Below the pieces are notes generated by a model. The model searched no databases. It saw nothing but the letters and a program-made list of their open reading frames with translations, and had not been told where the DNA came from. Shown piece by piece: positions 47,714 to 57,373 of a stretch of DNA of 64,000 nucleotides (positions within the stretch are counted from its first letter, which is position 1; each line of letters starts with the position of its first letter). The stretch is from positions 12,139,001-12,203,000 of the forward strand of contig CM065397.1 in assembly GCA_033060915.1 (NCBI GenBank). Direction: 5' to 3'. A program made the position numbers and the translations under genes. The DNA comes from Euryodendron excelsum. Taxonomy: Eukaryota > Streptophyta > Magnoliopsida > Ericales > Pentaphylacaceae.

Positions 47714-48804
47714 CTAAATATAGTTCCATGCAAAAATATCACAATATTCCCTTAGGAACGAGATATATCTTTGAGCCTCCTGTTCAATTAGATTTGCACT
47801 GATAAATGTTGGCTTATTTTCACCTTCATAACCGAAGTTTATTTCAAAAAGTTAGTCAATGGTAGATTGTCCTAATTCTTCTAATTCTCTTGGTGCAAGA
47901 CATGCCTCTTCGTCTTCGTCTTCATACAGGTCTCCTGGGACTTTTTCTGTAGTGGTTATATTTACCGAAAGCTGATTTTCTATGGAAGGCTCATGATATC
48001 CTAACCCCTCTTTTATTGAAATGATGGGTTTTCCTTGTTGGATGGCCTATCTTTGAGAATGTGTTAATATAGTATCAAAATGTGCAACTTCTTTTATTGA
48101 GACATTTCTAGGATCTAGACTAAGTTTTTCCAGCATGTGTGTAGTTTTTGTACTATATTTGGGCTTCGCAACATTAGAGATCTAGTCTTCCATCTTTGAA
48201 ACTTGTTCTGCATCCACCCTTTGTTCAAGATCACCCATTGAATGAAATTGAATAAGTTTTGACTCTTTTTCTTTAGGGGGAACTACAAACTTACTTTAGG
48301 TGTTCACATATGTGCATTCAGTCTTCTTTTGGGGTAAGATAAATTTATCCTTCAACTCTAAGGTTGGATTCATCGGGACTAAAGCACTTGCCCCCAGCTT
48401 TCTTTCAGACCTTGAGATGTACCAAAAAGATTTTGTTACTAGAGTTTGAGTACTTTCTGTTTTCTTTAGATCTTTTTCTTTCGTCACGTCCCTGAATAAA
48501 ATCGCACATCAGCATAGTAGGCCTCTGCCCCATTGAATAAATCATTATCAGCTACAATTGTTCTTTCCTCTTTAGACCCGTCTTCAAAAGGTAGTGGATA
48601 TTTGATGCATTGATGAAAAGTAAAAGGTATTATATAATAATTATGCACTTAAGGGCGTCCTAGAATGGCATTGTAGGAGGTATCCACATCAATCACCAAA
48701 AATTCAGTATCTTCTTCAATATCTCTAAATTTTGTTTGTAACCTGATTTTTCCCATAGGACGTTGTTTATTTTGGTTGAACCCCTGGATCACCAGATGAC
48801 TTGG
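47714..48804 (-). other. Linker region between protease and RT
   Basis: The minus strand carries broken coding sequence continuous with pol. No conserved domain that I can name lies here. The reading frame is interrupted by many stops. Part of it (48487-48296) is open and reads KKTESTQTLVTKSFWYISRS. Confidence 0.45.
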
Positions 48805-49116
48805 TCAAAGGTGTGAAAATGGAACACCTAACAAGCTTAGAGCCTTTCTTGGCAGAAGGTTCACTACCAATCCTCCATCAACCATGGCTTGAGAGATTTT
48901 GGTGGTGAGTATATGCCCGACGATAAACAATGGATGATTGTGATCCAACACTCTGGCACACATGTCATCGTTACCGGACATACACATAGCAGTCCCTTCA
49001 AGACCCTTTATTACAGCCTTCTGATGAAAATCCTCAGGCCTTGATAGGGCATATATCAAAGACTTTCTAAGTTCTTGAGACATCTTCAGGGCGTCATAGA
49101 CACTCAATAGAGCCAA
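48805..49116 (-). pseudogene. Retroviral-type aspartic protease of the gypsy element
   Basis: The 103-codon open frame ends with HPLFIVGHILTTKISQAM, then VDGGLVVNLLPRKALSLLGV. The pattern VDGG(S)xVN is the active-site form used in Tat-type elements in place of DTGA. It would form a dimer to cut the gag-pol polyprotein. The frame closes soon after the active site, so the C-terminal half is in another frame or lost. Confidence 0.75.
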
Positions 49117-50772
49117 AATTTTCTTAAGGTGAGCAAGAACATTATACTTTACTTACTCTTCTTCTTACAAGACTTCTTCTTGTACAATCAATGTCTGAGG
49201 GTCTTGAGTTATATTACGTGGTCGCCTTCGATAAGTGAGGTAAGTTTGACATGCTTTGGCAATAATTTTGTTTTTGTTCTCAACCTCCTTTGACTCATCA
49301 TTAATTTGGACCATGTTGACAAACCCGACAGAAGATCAATCATCATCATTAGTCATTTCTCCTTCATCTTGCATTTTGGACACATTTCTCAGGTGTTATG
49401 GATCTCGCCTATGGAAACATTGAGATTCTATGAAGGCATTTTTCATTGCTTCCCAACTAGGTACCACAGCTCCTTCAAGGGCACAATACAGTCAAATCAA
49501 ATTCCGCCAAGGAAAAGGGGAAATTGATGTAAGCAGAGAGCTTGATTTTGAGTTGTATCCCTGCACTGCTTCAAAAAATGTCTAATGTGTTTCTCAGGAT
49601 CCTTATACCCTTTATATATCGCAAAGTTTTCGAGTTCATATTCTTCTAGAAATGGTGTCTACTCAACCCATGAGGGGAACAAATCTCTAGGTCTGAAACT
49701 TCCCATTTCTCGCTGATCAAGGGCGGCTTCAATCTTTTCTTCAATAGTTCCTTCGAAAAAAGAATAAGTTTGGACAGTTGTATGATGTTCATCTTCCTAA
49801 AGTTCTAACATTTCAATTTCTATAAGTCTTGGGGTGTAAAACTTCCTATAGAATTGATCTACCATTGTTTCCCAATTAGGGATGGAGTTAGAAGGAAGAC
49901 TAAAGAAACAATCAGCTGCCTATCCATCCAATGAGAGAACAAACTGTTACAGACGCAAAGCTTGGCTCTTCACAGTACTCCCACATTGAGCGAGAAAACG
50001 AATTAAATGACGCCTTGGGCAACAAACCCCGTAATATAATGGAAATCGAGGCACTGCATATCATTATGGGAATGGGACTCTTTTGACCCATTGAGGAAAT
50101 GGATGCTTAGAAATTTGGTTAGCTTCAATTATATGGTTTTGGGGAGCTCGAGGTTCTTCTTCCTTTAAAGAAATTGTTACTTTTGCTCGATTCCCTGCTT
50201 TTATGGCTTCAATCTTTGTTTTCTTATCATCATTTGGACTGCTACTGATTTGAACTTTTCCATTTACAAAATCCATATTAACCATGATGACATTACAAGG
50301 GACATCAAAATGGTCACTTGATACACTTTCTCCATCATAGATTCTCACTGGAGAGGGGTATTGTGAGTTTTCAGAGGAAAAGTTAAGTTGTCAATCTTAA
50401 TAAAAGACTTCGATTTGAGATGGCTTTCTTCGTTTCTCAGAGTGATTCAATAGTTCATCATCTTATTGACGTTTTAACTCATTATCTTCAAATTGCAATT
50501 GCCGTCGTGAACGTCTTACAAGCTTTGTGCCAGACTTGTACCCAAGATTTCTTTATTTTGAATCTCACATGTATTCTGGAGTATTCAAATAGCGCATTGG
50601 TGGCACTGGAGAATACTCTGGTGAAGCTTTCATGAGAAGCCATAAATCTCCTTTTGGGAGGAATGGGGAGTCGGGTATACAAATGAGGAATGAAGCATGC
50701 CTTCCTTCCTTAGTTTCAGAACATGTTACTTCTTCTTCATCATCGTTTACACAATGATGGTTAAACAAGGGA
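49117..50772 (-). other. Degenerate coding region between gag and protease
   Basis: The sequence is mostly stop-ridden minus-strand DNA. The open piece 50348-50064 reads YDGESVSSDHFDVPCNVIMV and EIKAGNRAKVTISLK-like text. The piece 50768-50565 is acidic at its start (NDDEEEVTCSETKEGRH). Both resemble linker sequence of Tat gag-pol polyproteins. I do not assign a function. Confidence 0.45.
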
Positions 50773-52110
50773 CTACAACCGCTTTATCTTTCTTTCTCTT
50801 ACCAAAATATGCATGTAACTCAGCAGACTGAAGTTCTGGAGGTAAGAATTCCTCGAATATGATTGGAAAACAAGGAGGTTGTTCAAGAAGCTCCTCAGGG
50901 ACCAATTTTTCTCCTTTTCTTTTCTTGTGAGTCTTCTTCTCCTTGGCTTTAGTGACTTTGAGTCTTTTCTTTTCTTGGAATCCACCATCTTTCGATGCTT
51001 CCTAGTTTTTGCCTTCAATGCTACGTTCTGTTTCTTTTTCATACTTTTTGATTGATAAACAATCCATTCTCCTTCGTCACCATCATCAGTAGTGACAAGG
51101 TTAGCTGTTGCTTTTTTTGGAGGGGGAAGAGCGATGACCTTTGAATCAAGGAGTTCTTGGATTTTATCCTTTAAGACAAAACACTCCTTTAATTGATGAC
51201 TGATTAGACAGTGATATGAGCAATACTTAGGATCATTTGTCTTGCCTACTTCATGGAGTCTTTTTATTTCAGGAAGTGAGATTAGGTTTTGTTCCAGGAG
51301 ATCTTCAAAGAGGTCTTCTATTAAATCATTCCTGAAAGAATATTTCCTCTCCATCCTTTCCTTCATGCTGACCTTTTTAGTGTCTCTAGGCTTCTTAGCA
51401 CCAATTAGCATAGGAGCCCTATTCCTAATGACCACATGAGCTTTATTTTTTGTTTCGACTACGGCTGAGGCTTCAACTTTATCAACCACCCTTGGCCTTT
51501 GTCTCTTGCTTAAGTGTAATTTCATATCATCTGCCTTGGTACACAAGTCATTGAACCTTTCAAAAGTTTGAGCCATCAAGGCTGTTGATAGTTTATGACG
51601 GAAGTTGTTTAGGCACATCCTTATAAGCTCTAATTGGGTGAACTTCTGAGGACATGCAAATGTTAGGGCCCTCCACCTTGCTATGAAGTCAGTGACCGGT
51701 TCATTGTCACGTTGTTTTGTTTTGATAAGCTTTAGTACTCTAACACATCTCTGTGTGTTACAAAACTGCTTGAGGAATTCTTTAACCATAGTATCCCAAC
51801 TTGGGATTGAGCTTTTTAGGAGGTTAGCATACCATGTAAATGTGGACCTTTCAAAGGATTGCACAAACAATTGTAGACAAAAAGCCTCATTTTGTGCTAT
51901 GGGCCCACATCATGACAAAAAGTGTGCCACATGTTTCTCGGGTCACCTGTTCCATTAAACATCTTAAAATCTAGCTAAGAAAAGCCAGGTGGGACTGGAC
52001 TGGCATCCACCGAAGCAAGATAGGGTTTTGTAATCGTCTGAAAGCTTTCATCATCTTTTTCTTTGACTTTTCTTATTTGTTTCCTTACCATGTCATCAAT
52101 CATGACCATA
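50773..52110 (-). pseudogene. gag of the gypsy element
   Basis: The conserved retrotransposon gag domain is visible from PYLASVDASPVPPGF and FKMFNGTGDPR (near 52000-51930, broken by stops) into the open frame 51870-50773. That frame starts FVQSFERSTFTWYANLLKSS and continues EFLKQFCNTQRC, DFIARWRALTFACPQKFT. A metal-binding-like segment follows, YCSYHCLISHQLKECF, in the CxxH...HxxxxC form typical of Tat gag. The C-terminus is Lys-rich. Gag would build the particle that packages element RNA. Confidence 0.88.
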
Positions 52111-52249
52111 AGCATTGGATTCATACTACTATTTGTAGGGTCTTAAATGCCAAGAAGATAAGGACCATTGCCCCCCAGCGAAAGCTGGAGCAGTTTGCAT
52201 CCCATTTGATGCCCCCTGAGCTGCAGGTTGTGCCCCTTGTGTGGTTGTA

Positions 52250-53485
52250 TCGTTTTAAGATAAAACACTTCCTACACTTATTGGAGTAAATATCTGAGCA
52301 TCGAGAGTTTTCATATGCTCCATCATGGTAGCTATTTCTTGTTCTCTCTTTTCAAGTTGTCCTTCTAGAGCCATAATCCTTTCTTCCAAAAGTTGTTGCT
52401 CTGGTCAAAGTTGTGAACGTCCATCTTCTTGTTCGACATTGGCCATCATTATTATTGCGGATAGTTTCTCTATCACTCACTCTTCGATTTGTTGATGTAG
52501 AAGAGTATGACAAGGCAAAGTCATCCGATCCATAAAGTGGATTTTTTACTCTGGCAAACTTATTGAGATTTGGAGTCTCTTGCTGTGGTTTTTTATTCTG
52601 AGTCTCAATTTCTCTACTCATGGATCTTGTCATTGGTCCAAGCCTTAGTATGTTTTCTGAAGCAACACTTCTTTTAACCTTCGTTTGCTCTGTTGAACCA
52701 ATTGTTGGTGTTGACCTGATTTGTAAGTCATAGTTGGCAAACTGATCATTGTCCACAGCTTTAAAGGGGCCTCTTCCTAATTTTCCTCCTGAGTCTGATC
52801 TTTGGGATCTTCCCAACGTAAAGACTAGAGACTCAATCTTTTTCTTTTTCGAGTTTAAACTCCCAAGGGCCTTTTCTACTGCCCCTATGATATTTGAGGC
52901 CACAGATCTTTCTTCAACTTTTTTAAGAGCTCAAATTTTTCTTTGCTTCTGCCTTTTTGTGCTTAAGGCTTTTGGCGGTGTAACTAGTCGAGCTCCTATG
53001 GGCATTGGGGAGAAAATCGCAACCCTGCTTGTCAAAGCCTTTGGTTGGAAGCTCGGTACTGGAGAAGGGTCTTTTCTCATAATCTTTCTATGGATACTTC
53101 TCATGATCGCCATGTTCTCTTTAACTACAACATTTTGGGCTGCAATCACTACTCTTAATGATTTCTCAACTCGCTTGAGCAACTGACTTGCAGCCCATCC
53201 TGTTGGTGCAACTGTAGTTGTACCCACTGCGATACTTGAAGCTTCACAGGCCTCTCTTGCTTTGATAAAGAAGTTCTTTATCAGGAACGTGGTTTTTACT
53301 GCCCTTAGTTCTTTTGCGGCTTTCAAAAGATCTTTAGTCTCTAGCTTTATATTCTTTGCTTTTTGAAGAAGATTGTCATTTTCCATAAATGTTACATAAA
53401 TCAACCTTGTTGAGGGGATCGACACACACGTAGTACGAGCCACCCTAGATTGGATGACAGGCACGGAGGTTGTGGCATGAGTCAA
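52250..53485 (-). pseudogene. N-terminal gag extension (ORF1-like region)
   Basis: Two open segments, 53485-52931 and 52903-52352, precede gag. The first reads ENDNLLQKAKNIKLETKDLL and ends in a basic tail. The second is Ser/Lys-rich with ENILRLGPMTRSMSREIE, a segment common in Tat gag proteins, followed near 52390-52270 by a coiled-coil-like stretch (LLEERIMALEGQLEKREQE) in another frame. Large Tat/Ogre elements carry an extra ORF before gag. Whether this is that ORF or an N-terminal part of gag cannot be decided here. Confidence 0.65.
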
Positions 53486-53890
53486 CCCTGTTAAGGAACC
53501 AACACACAGGTAGTATGAGCCACCCTAGATTAGATGACAAGCACAGAGGTTGTGGCGTGAATCAACCCTGTTAAGGGGACCGACACACCTGTAGTACGAG
53601 CCACCCTAGATTGGATGACAGGCACAGAGGTTGTGGCGTGAGTCATCCCTGTTGAGGGAACCGGCACACCTGTAATACGAGCCACCCTAGATTGGATGAC
53701 AGGCACGGACGTTGTGGCGTGAGTCAACCTTGTTGAGGGGACCGGCACACATATAGTACGAGCCACCCTAGATTAGATGATAGGCACAGAGGTTGTGGCG
53801 TGAGTCAGCCCTATTAAGGGGACCGGCACACATGTAGTACAAGCCACCCTAGATTGGATGACAAGCATAAAGGTTGTGGTGCGAAATGCC
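53395..53890 (-). repeat. 81-bp (27-codon) tandem repeat in the gag leader
   Basis: Six copies, with the marker ccctagattggatgacagg near 53443, 53522, 53606, 53687, 53767 and 53848. Translated on the minus strand each gives THATTSVPVIQSRVARTTGV plus PVPSTGL. The unit length is a multiple of three and the frame stays largely open, so it encodes a repeat protein segment that leads into the ORF1-like region. Confidence 0.9.
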
Positions 53891-54091
53891 TTTGAGACAA
53901 TAGAGAGCCTTAATAGCTCTAGAGCCTTATGGGTGACAAGAGCTGGAGCGAAAAGGACATCCTTCCAAGACCTTCCTTCCTATGCGGCATCATCATTCCT
54001 ATAAAACCAAAAAGCTTTGTTAGAATGAAGTAAAAAAAATTTTATATATATATATATATATATTTTTTCTAGTTTATATTATTTAAAAGAT

Positions 54092-54125
<34 letters not shown>

Positions 54126-54153
54126 ATAGGTCCCACTGGGCGTGCTAGAAATT
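53891..54153 (-). other. Leader of the gypsy element with TA run and poly-G
   Basis: The sequence between the LTR and the repeat ORF includes a (TA)n run at 54044-54062 and 33 consecutive G at 54092-54124 (poly-C in element orientation). No coding function is visible. Confidence 0.6.
54129..54147 (-). promoter_or_regulatory. Probable primer-binding site
   Basis: In element orientation, a few bases after the 5' LTR, the sequence is TAGCACGCCCAGTGGGACC. Restoring one base (TGG instead of TAG) gives the complement of a tRNA CCA end. I cannot name the tRNA without a database. Confidence 0.6.
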
Positions 54154-54932
54154 TGTGTCAACAAATTTCAAATCCAAAAAGTTTTGGGTTTGGATTTCAA
54201 ATTTGCATTCACAAAATCCACTATGTAGTGTTCACAATATTGATTGTTTATTTTTGTGGACCCCTATTCCAATCAAGACCTCTGATTAATAAAAAAATAA
54301 TAAAACCAAGAGAAAGAAATTGGTGAAGGAGAACTTTATTGTATTTTGTAGGTTTCGAAACCTTGTTTACAAAATACATGGGGTTAACCTCCTTTACAAA
54401 TAATATGAAGATTGCAACCCTTTACCTATAGATCGCCATTTGTGCAATTCTTTAAATACTTGATTGTCGAATCCTTTGTCTTCAACGACCCTTTAATCTT
54501 TGTAAGCCTTGAAATATTTCTGATTCTCCAAAACTCTTTTCTTCTTTTTCGATATCTCTCCTTGTCGAATTTTTTAAGTTTCAAAGTTTGAGAAACGTCC
54601 AAAGTTCAAAAGTTTTTCAAAAAGTCCCCTCTTCCGAATGATGACCCTCTTATTTATACAGAGTCCTTCAGGTGAGGTTGCTTATCTTTTCTTTAAATTT
54701 GAATTTAGGATGTTCATCGTCATTCTCAATTTAAACCAAAGATATCCTCTGCCAAAATTTGAATATATTGTCATCCTTGTTTGAATTTTGAATTCAAGTT
54801 GTCGATGTCATGATGTCACAAGCTTCATATGAGTTTTGTATGTGTCACATCCTAATTTGATCTTTGACATCCGAAAACTCCACGTGGCGTACCATCCTCA
54901 ACTCTTCTTTTGTTGAAATTTGTGTGCCAACA
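54154..54932 (-). mobile_element. 5' LTR of the gypsy element
   Basis: It aligns with 12250-13027 along the full length. In element orientation it starts TGTTGGCACACAAATTTCAAC at 54932 and ends near 54154. It is followed on the right by the target duplication GCATT (54933-54937). Confidence 0.93.
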
Positions 54933-55403
54933 GCATTAACCTCATTTAAGTTTGTTTTCATATTGTATCTTATGAAATCAATAATGAAAATCACTGATTT
55001 ACTTTGTCAAGCTTTACAGTGCCAATCTCAAGACATTCTAAATGCTATTCAAAAGTTTAGAAAAGACAGTTGAAGTGATTTACTTGCCAATGTAAAATTA
55101 TTTTCTGAAACACACAACATAGAGGTCCCAGATATGAGTGTCAAATATATTTCTAGACGTGGTCGAGCTCGCCATACACAAGATGGCTTCACTTTTGAGC
55201 ATCATTACCGAGTTGATATTTTTTATGCTACAATAGATTCTCAACTACAAGAATTAAATGGCCGGTTTAGTGAGCTTGCAACAGAATTACTTATTCTTAG
55301 TTCCGCTCTGAATCCTCAAGATGACTTTTAATCTTTCCATGTCAATGATGTTTGGCAATTAGTAGACAAGTTTTATACATAAGACTTCACAGATTTCGAA
55401 GAA
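54933..55403 (+). pseudogene. hAT transposase, C-terminal part
   Basis: Reading resumes after the LTR with LTSFKFVFILYLMKSIMKIT, then DLLCQALQCQSQDILNAI, a stop (55071), VPDMSVKYISRRGRARHT and HHYRVDIFYATIDSQLQELN, then [15 protein letters not shown] and DFTDFEERA. The family normally continues to the dimerisation domain with a TERSFSAM-like box. That part is missing because sequence from 55404 on is a Rieske pseudogene. Removing the gypsy element and one GCATT copy rejoins ...Y-E-A and L-T-S-F-K without a frame change. Confidence 0.88.
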
Positions 55404-56251
55404 AGAGCACTTCCCAGATGGGTGCCCCACGACCACTAGCCATTCTGGGTTCTTAACTTTGGCAGAATCCTCCTGTGGATCTCGAAGGGAGGCAACATCA
55501 ACACTTTTAGCCAACTTGATGTCATCCCCAGTTCGACACCTGATGAAAACTGGCTTACAACGCCACTTGACTGTAACAGTAGTCCCAGGTTCAATGCTAG
55601 AGAGTGTTGGAATATTTGGTGTGACATATCAACTTTGAGTCATTGTTAAGGTGGAACCCACATGTCCTTTTTAGTAGGTCCAAGATGCTTTGTGTTCTCC
55701 TTCATGAGAAGATAAATAACAAGCATCTACTTGCTCAAATCCATAGAGGTTTGAATGAGATAATGACCTCCAAAGTAGGTACCATGAGTATGGTTTTAGG
55801 TGGAACTAAAGGCTTGTCCCACATTAATTTTCTATAGAAAAAATGATGGGTGTATAAAGCCTATGTTTAAAGGTGGGTTTGGGTGCCAAAAGGCACCCCA
55901 CTTTTGTGGAAGGGGGAGGACCTATAGAACCCATGGGTTGACCCAATACTCCACACACGCGCGCTACCGCCGCTGCCCGCCCGTCCGTCTGGCTGGCTTG
56001 GCTAGGTTCGGTTCGAGTGCGGCTACAATTAAAATAATATTAAAAAGGCTTGGGCCTATTTAATATTTTTAGACGCGGTTTGAACCATAACAGTGTGGAC
56101 CGGGTAGAACCAAATTGGTTCAAATTTAAATTCCAACGGTTGTGACCCTTCCTATTGGCACATTTGGCTGGCACCTTTTAGAAGGGGTGCGATTCTTTCT
56201 ATATATAAAAAGGTTTCCCCTCCAAAACAGATATAGTTATATATAGTTTTT

Positions 56252-56287
<36 letters not shown>

Positions 56288-57373
56288 AGGTCTCCAACGA
56301 CGACACTCTACATCCAAATTCCGGTGACGTCCAGTCGCATCTCCGGCGAAATGCTGCCCAGGTTCCGGTGACTGTTCCAGGCAGATTTTGACTGTTCAAT
56401 CAGTCTTTTTACATCTTCGTTTTTTATTTAGAAATTCTGCACGAATTTCTATTCTGGTTTCTATCTGGTTAATTTTTATATATATTCTGTGTGATCATTT
56501 CAGTGAAAATTTCATCACGTTCTTCTGTGTTTCTGTAGTGAATTTCAGCATTGAAATTCTATAGAACGACTGCAGTTTTTCTATGTAGAAAATACTGCCT
56601 ATTCATTTTTATATCATATTGATTTTATCAGAAACGCCGTAGGTTTCTGTATGGAAGTAAATGTTATAATTCTGTGTAGAATTAGACAGAAATTTCTCAT
56701 TGTTTTATGTCATACATGTTACATTCATTCCATACATTGAGAGAGTAGAATCATAAGGTTGATTCGCTGAATCTTGAATATTGTAGTGCTACTTATTCAA
56801 GATTGTGATTATTTTATCCTGAAAATAGACGTCCGTTAATCCCATGAGCACCTGTGTGGGGGACGAATCTGTCTTAAGCTAAGAGTGTGTAAAACTCGAT
56901 TTGATCTCTTCATTATCGCATATTTTGTTATTTCATCATATATGACTTGTTAAATATACCATATTATGTTATTTCACACATATTATTTAATATTGATGAT
57001 TTCACTTTATGATGACTACATTGTACAATTTTTTCACCTTATGGCTACAGTTTATATGAAAAACATTGCACAATATTTTTCCAACAGAGAGGTCTACCTC
57101 AAGGGAGGCAAGGGCAAGAACATCTCTACTTGCAGACATGCTCAATACAAACTTCAGTACCAGGAGATGGATCAAAGAAGCATACACAAACCTGCCACCG
57201 GTCAAGACAAAGTCCGCAAATGCACTCTTGCTGGGGTCACTAGGGGGATAACGCTCGTGATTATGCTCATCATACAAAATTTTTGAGGTGGGATTTTGCA
57301 TAGCTGCCACCGTAGCTGGGAGGTCTGAGATAATACCCATCTCATGAGCGGGAGCCAGGGAATCGGAAGCAAA
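55404..57373 (-). pseudogene. Mitochondrial Rieske iron-sulfur protein (bc1 complex), pseudogene split by LTR F
   Basis: The right part (57373-57087) follows an acceptor (TTGTGCCAG) and reads [20 protein letters not shown], then [20 protein letters not shown] and [12 protein letters not shown], to LEVDL. The left part (55604-55404) continues [33 protein letters not shown] and [13 protein letters not shown]. It then loses four bases at the place of the first cluster-binding Cys box (CTHLG) and breaks off at the hAT. Known Rieske proteins pass electrons from ubiquinol to cytochrome c1. The 2Fe-2S domain is absent, so this copy is non-functional. The splice acceptor suggests a genomic duplicate, not a retrocopy. 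Confidence 0.88.
55605..57086 (+). mobile_element. Solo LTR F (1482 bp) inside the Rieske pseudogene
   Basis: It starts TGTTGGAATATTTGGTGTG and ends CAATATTTTTCCAACA, with perfect target duplication GAGAG (55600-55604 and 57087-57091). Removing it and one GAGAG joins LEVDL to SSIEPG exactly. A TATA box (ctatatataaaaagg, near 56199) and a (CT)n run at 56253-56286 give plus orientation. The style fits a copia LTR, but the superfamily is not proven. Confidence 0.88.

Larger units (their letters stand above)
12250..54932 (-). mobile_element. Ty3/gypsy LTR retrotransposon, apparent Tat/Ogre lineage, with nested insertions
   Basis: Two LTRs of 778 and 779 bp in direct orientation bound the element. 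The flanking 5-bp target duplication is perfect: GCATT at 12245-12249 and at 54933-54937. Coding is on the minus strand in the order gag, protease, RT, RNase H, second RNase H, integrase, which is the Ty3/gypsy order. The dual RNase H, the inferred size of about 17.7 kb after subtracting two MULE blocks (14203-23869 and 24458-39770), and the antisense plant-mobile-domain gene near the 3' end fit the Tat branch. All proteins carry stops or frameshifts. The LTRs look clearly diverged from each other (by eye somewhere near 85-90% identity, mostly transitions), so the insertion is old. Confidence 0.93.
9945..55403 (+). mobile_element. hAT-superfamily transposon (TTF-zinc-finger type), split by a gypsy element
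   Basis: The 5' end is CAGGGACGGAGCC at 9945, a typical plant hAT terminus, inserted in the last recognisable exon of the Sec14-like pseudogene. The transposase reads from 10908 to 12249, is interrupted by the LTR element 12250-54932, and resumes at 54938. The 3' terminus is missing: transposase sequence changes directly into Rieske pseudogene sequence near 55403, so the far end was lost by deletion. Without the LTR element the remaining hAT is about 2.8 kb. The expected 8-bp target duplication cannot be confirmed because the 3' end is gone. The flank at 9937-9944 reads ACAACTAG. Confidence 0.8.

Noticed and set aside
57002..57086. Extension of the Rieske frame beyond LEVDLS into [10 protein letters not shown] and so on.
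   Set aside because: That part is the end of LTR F read through, and the true continuation is at 55604.
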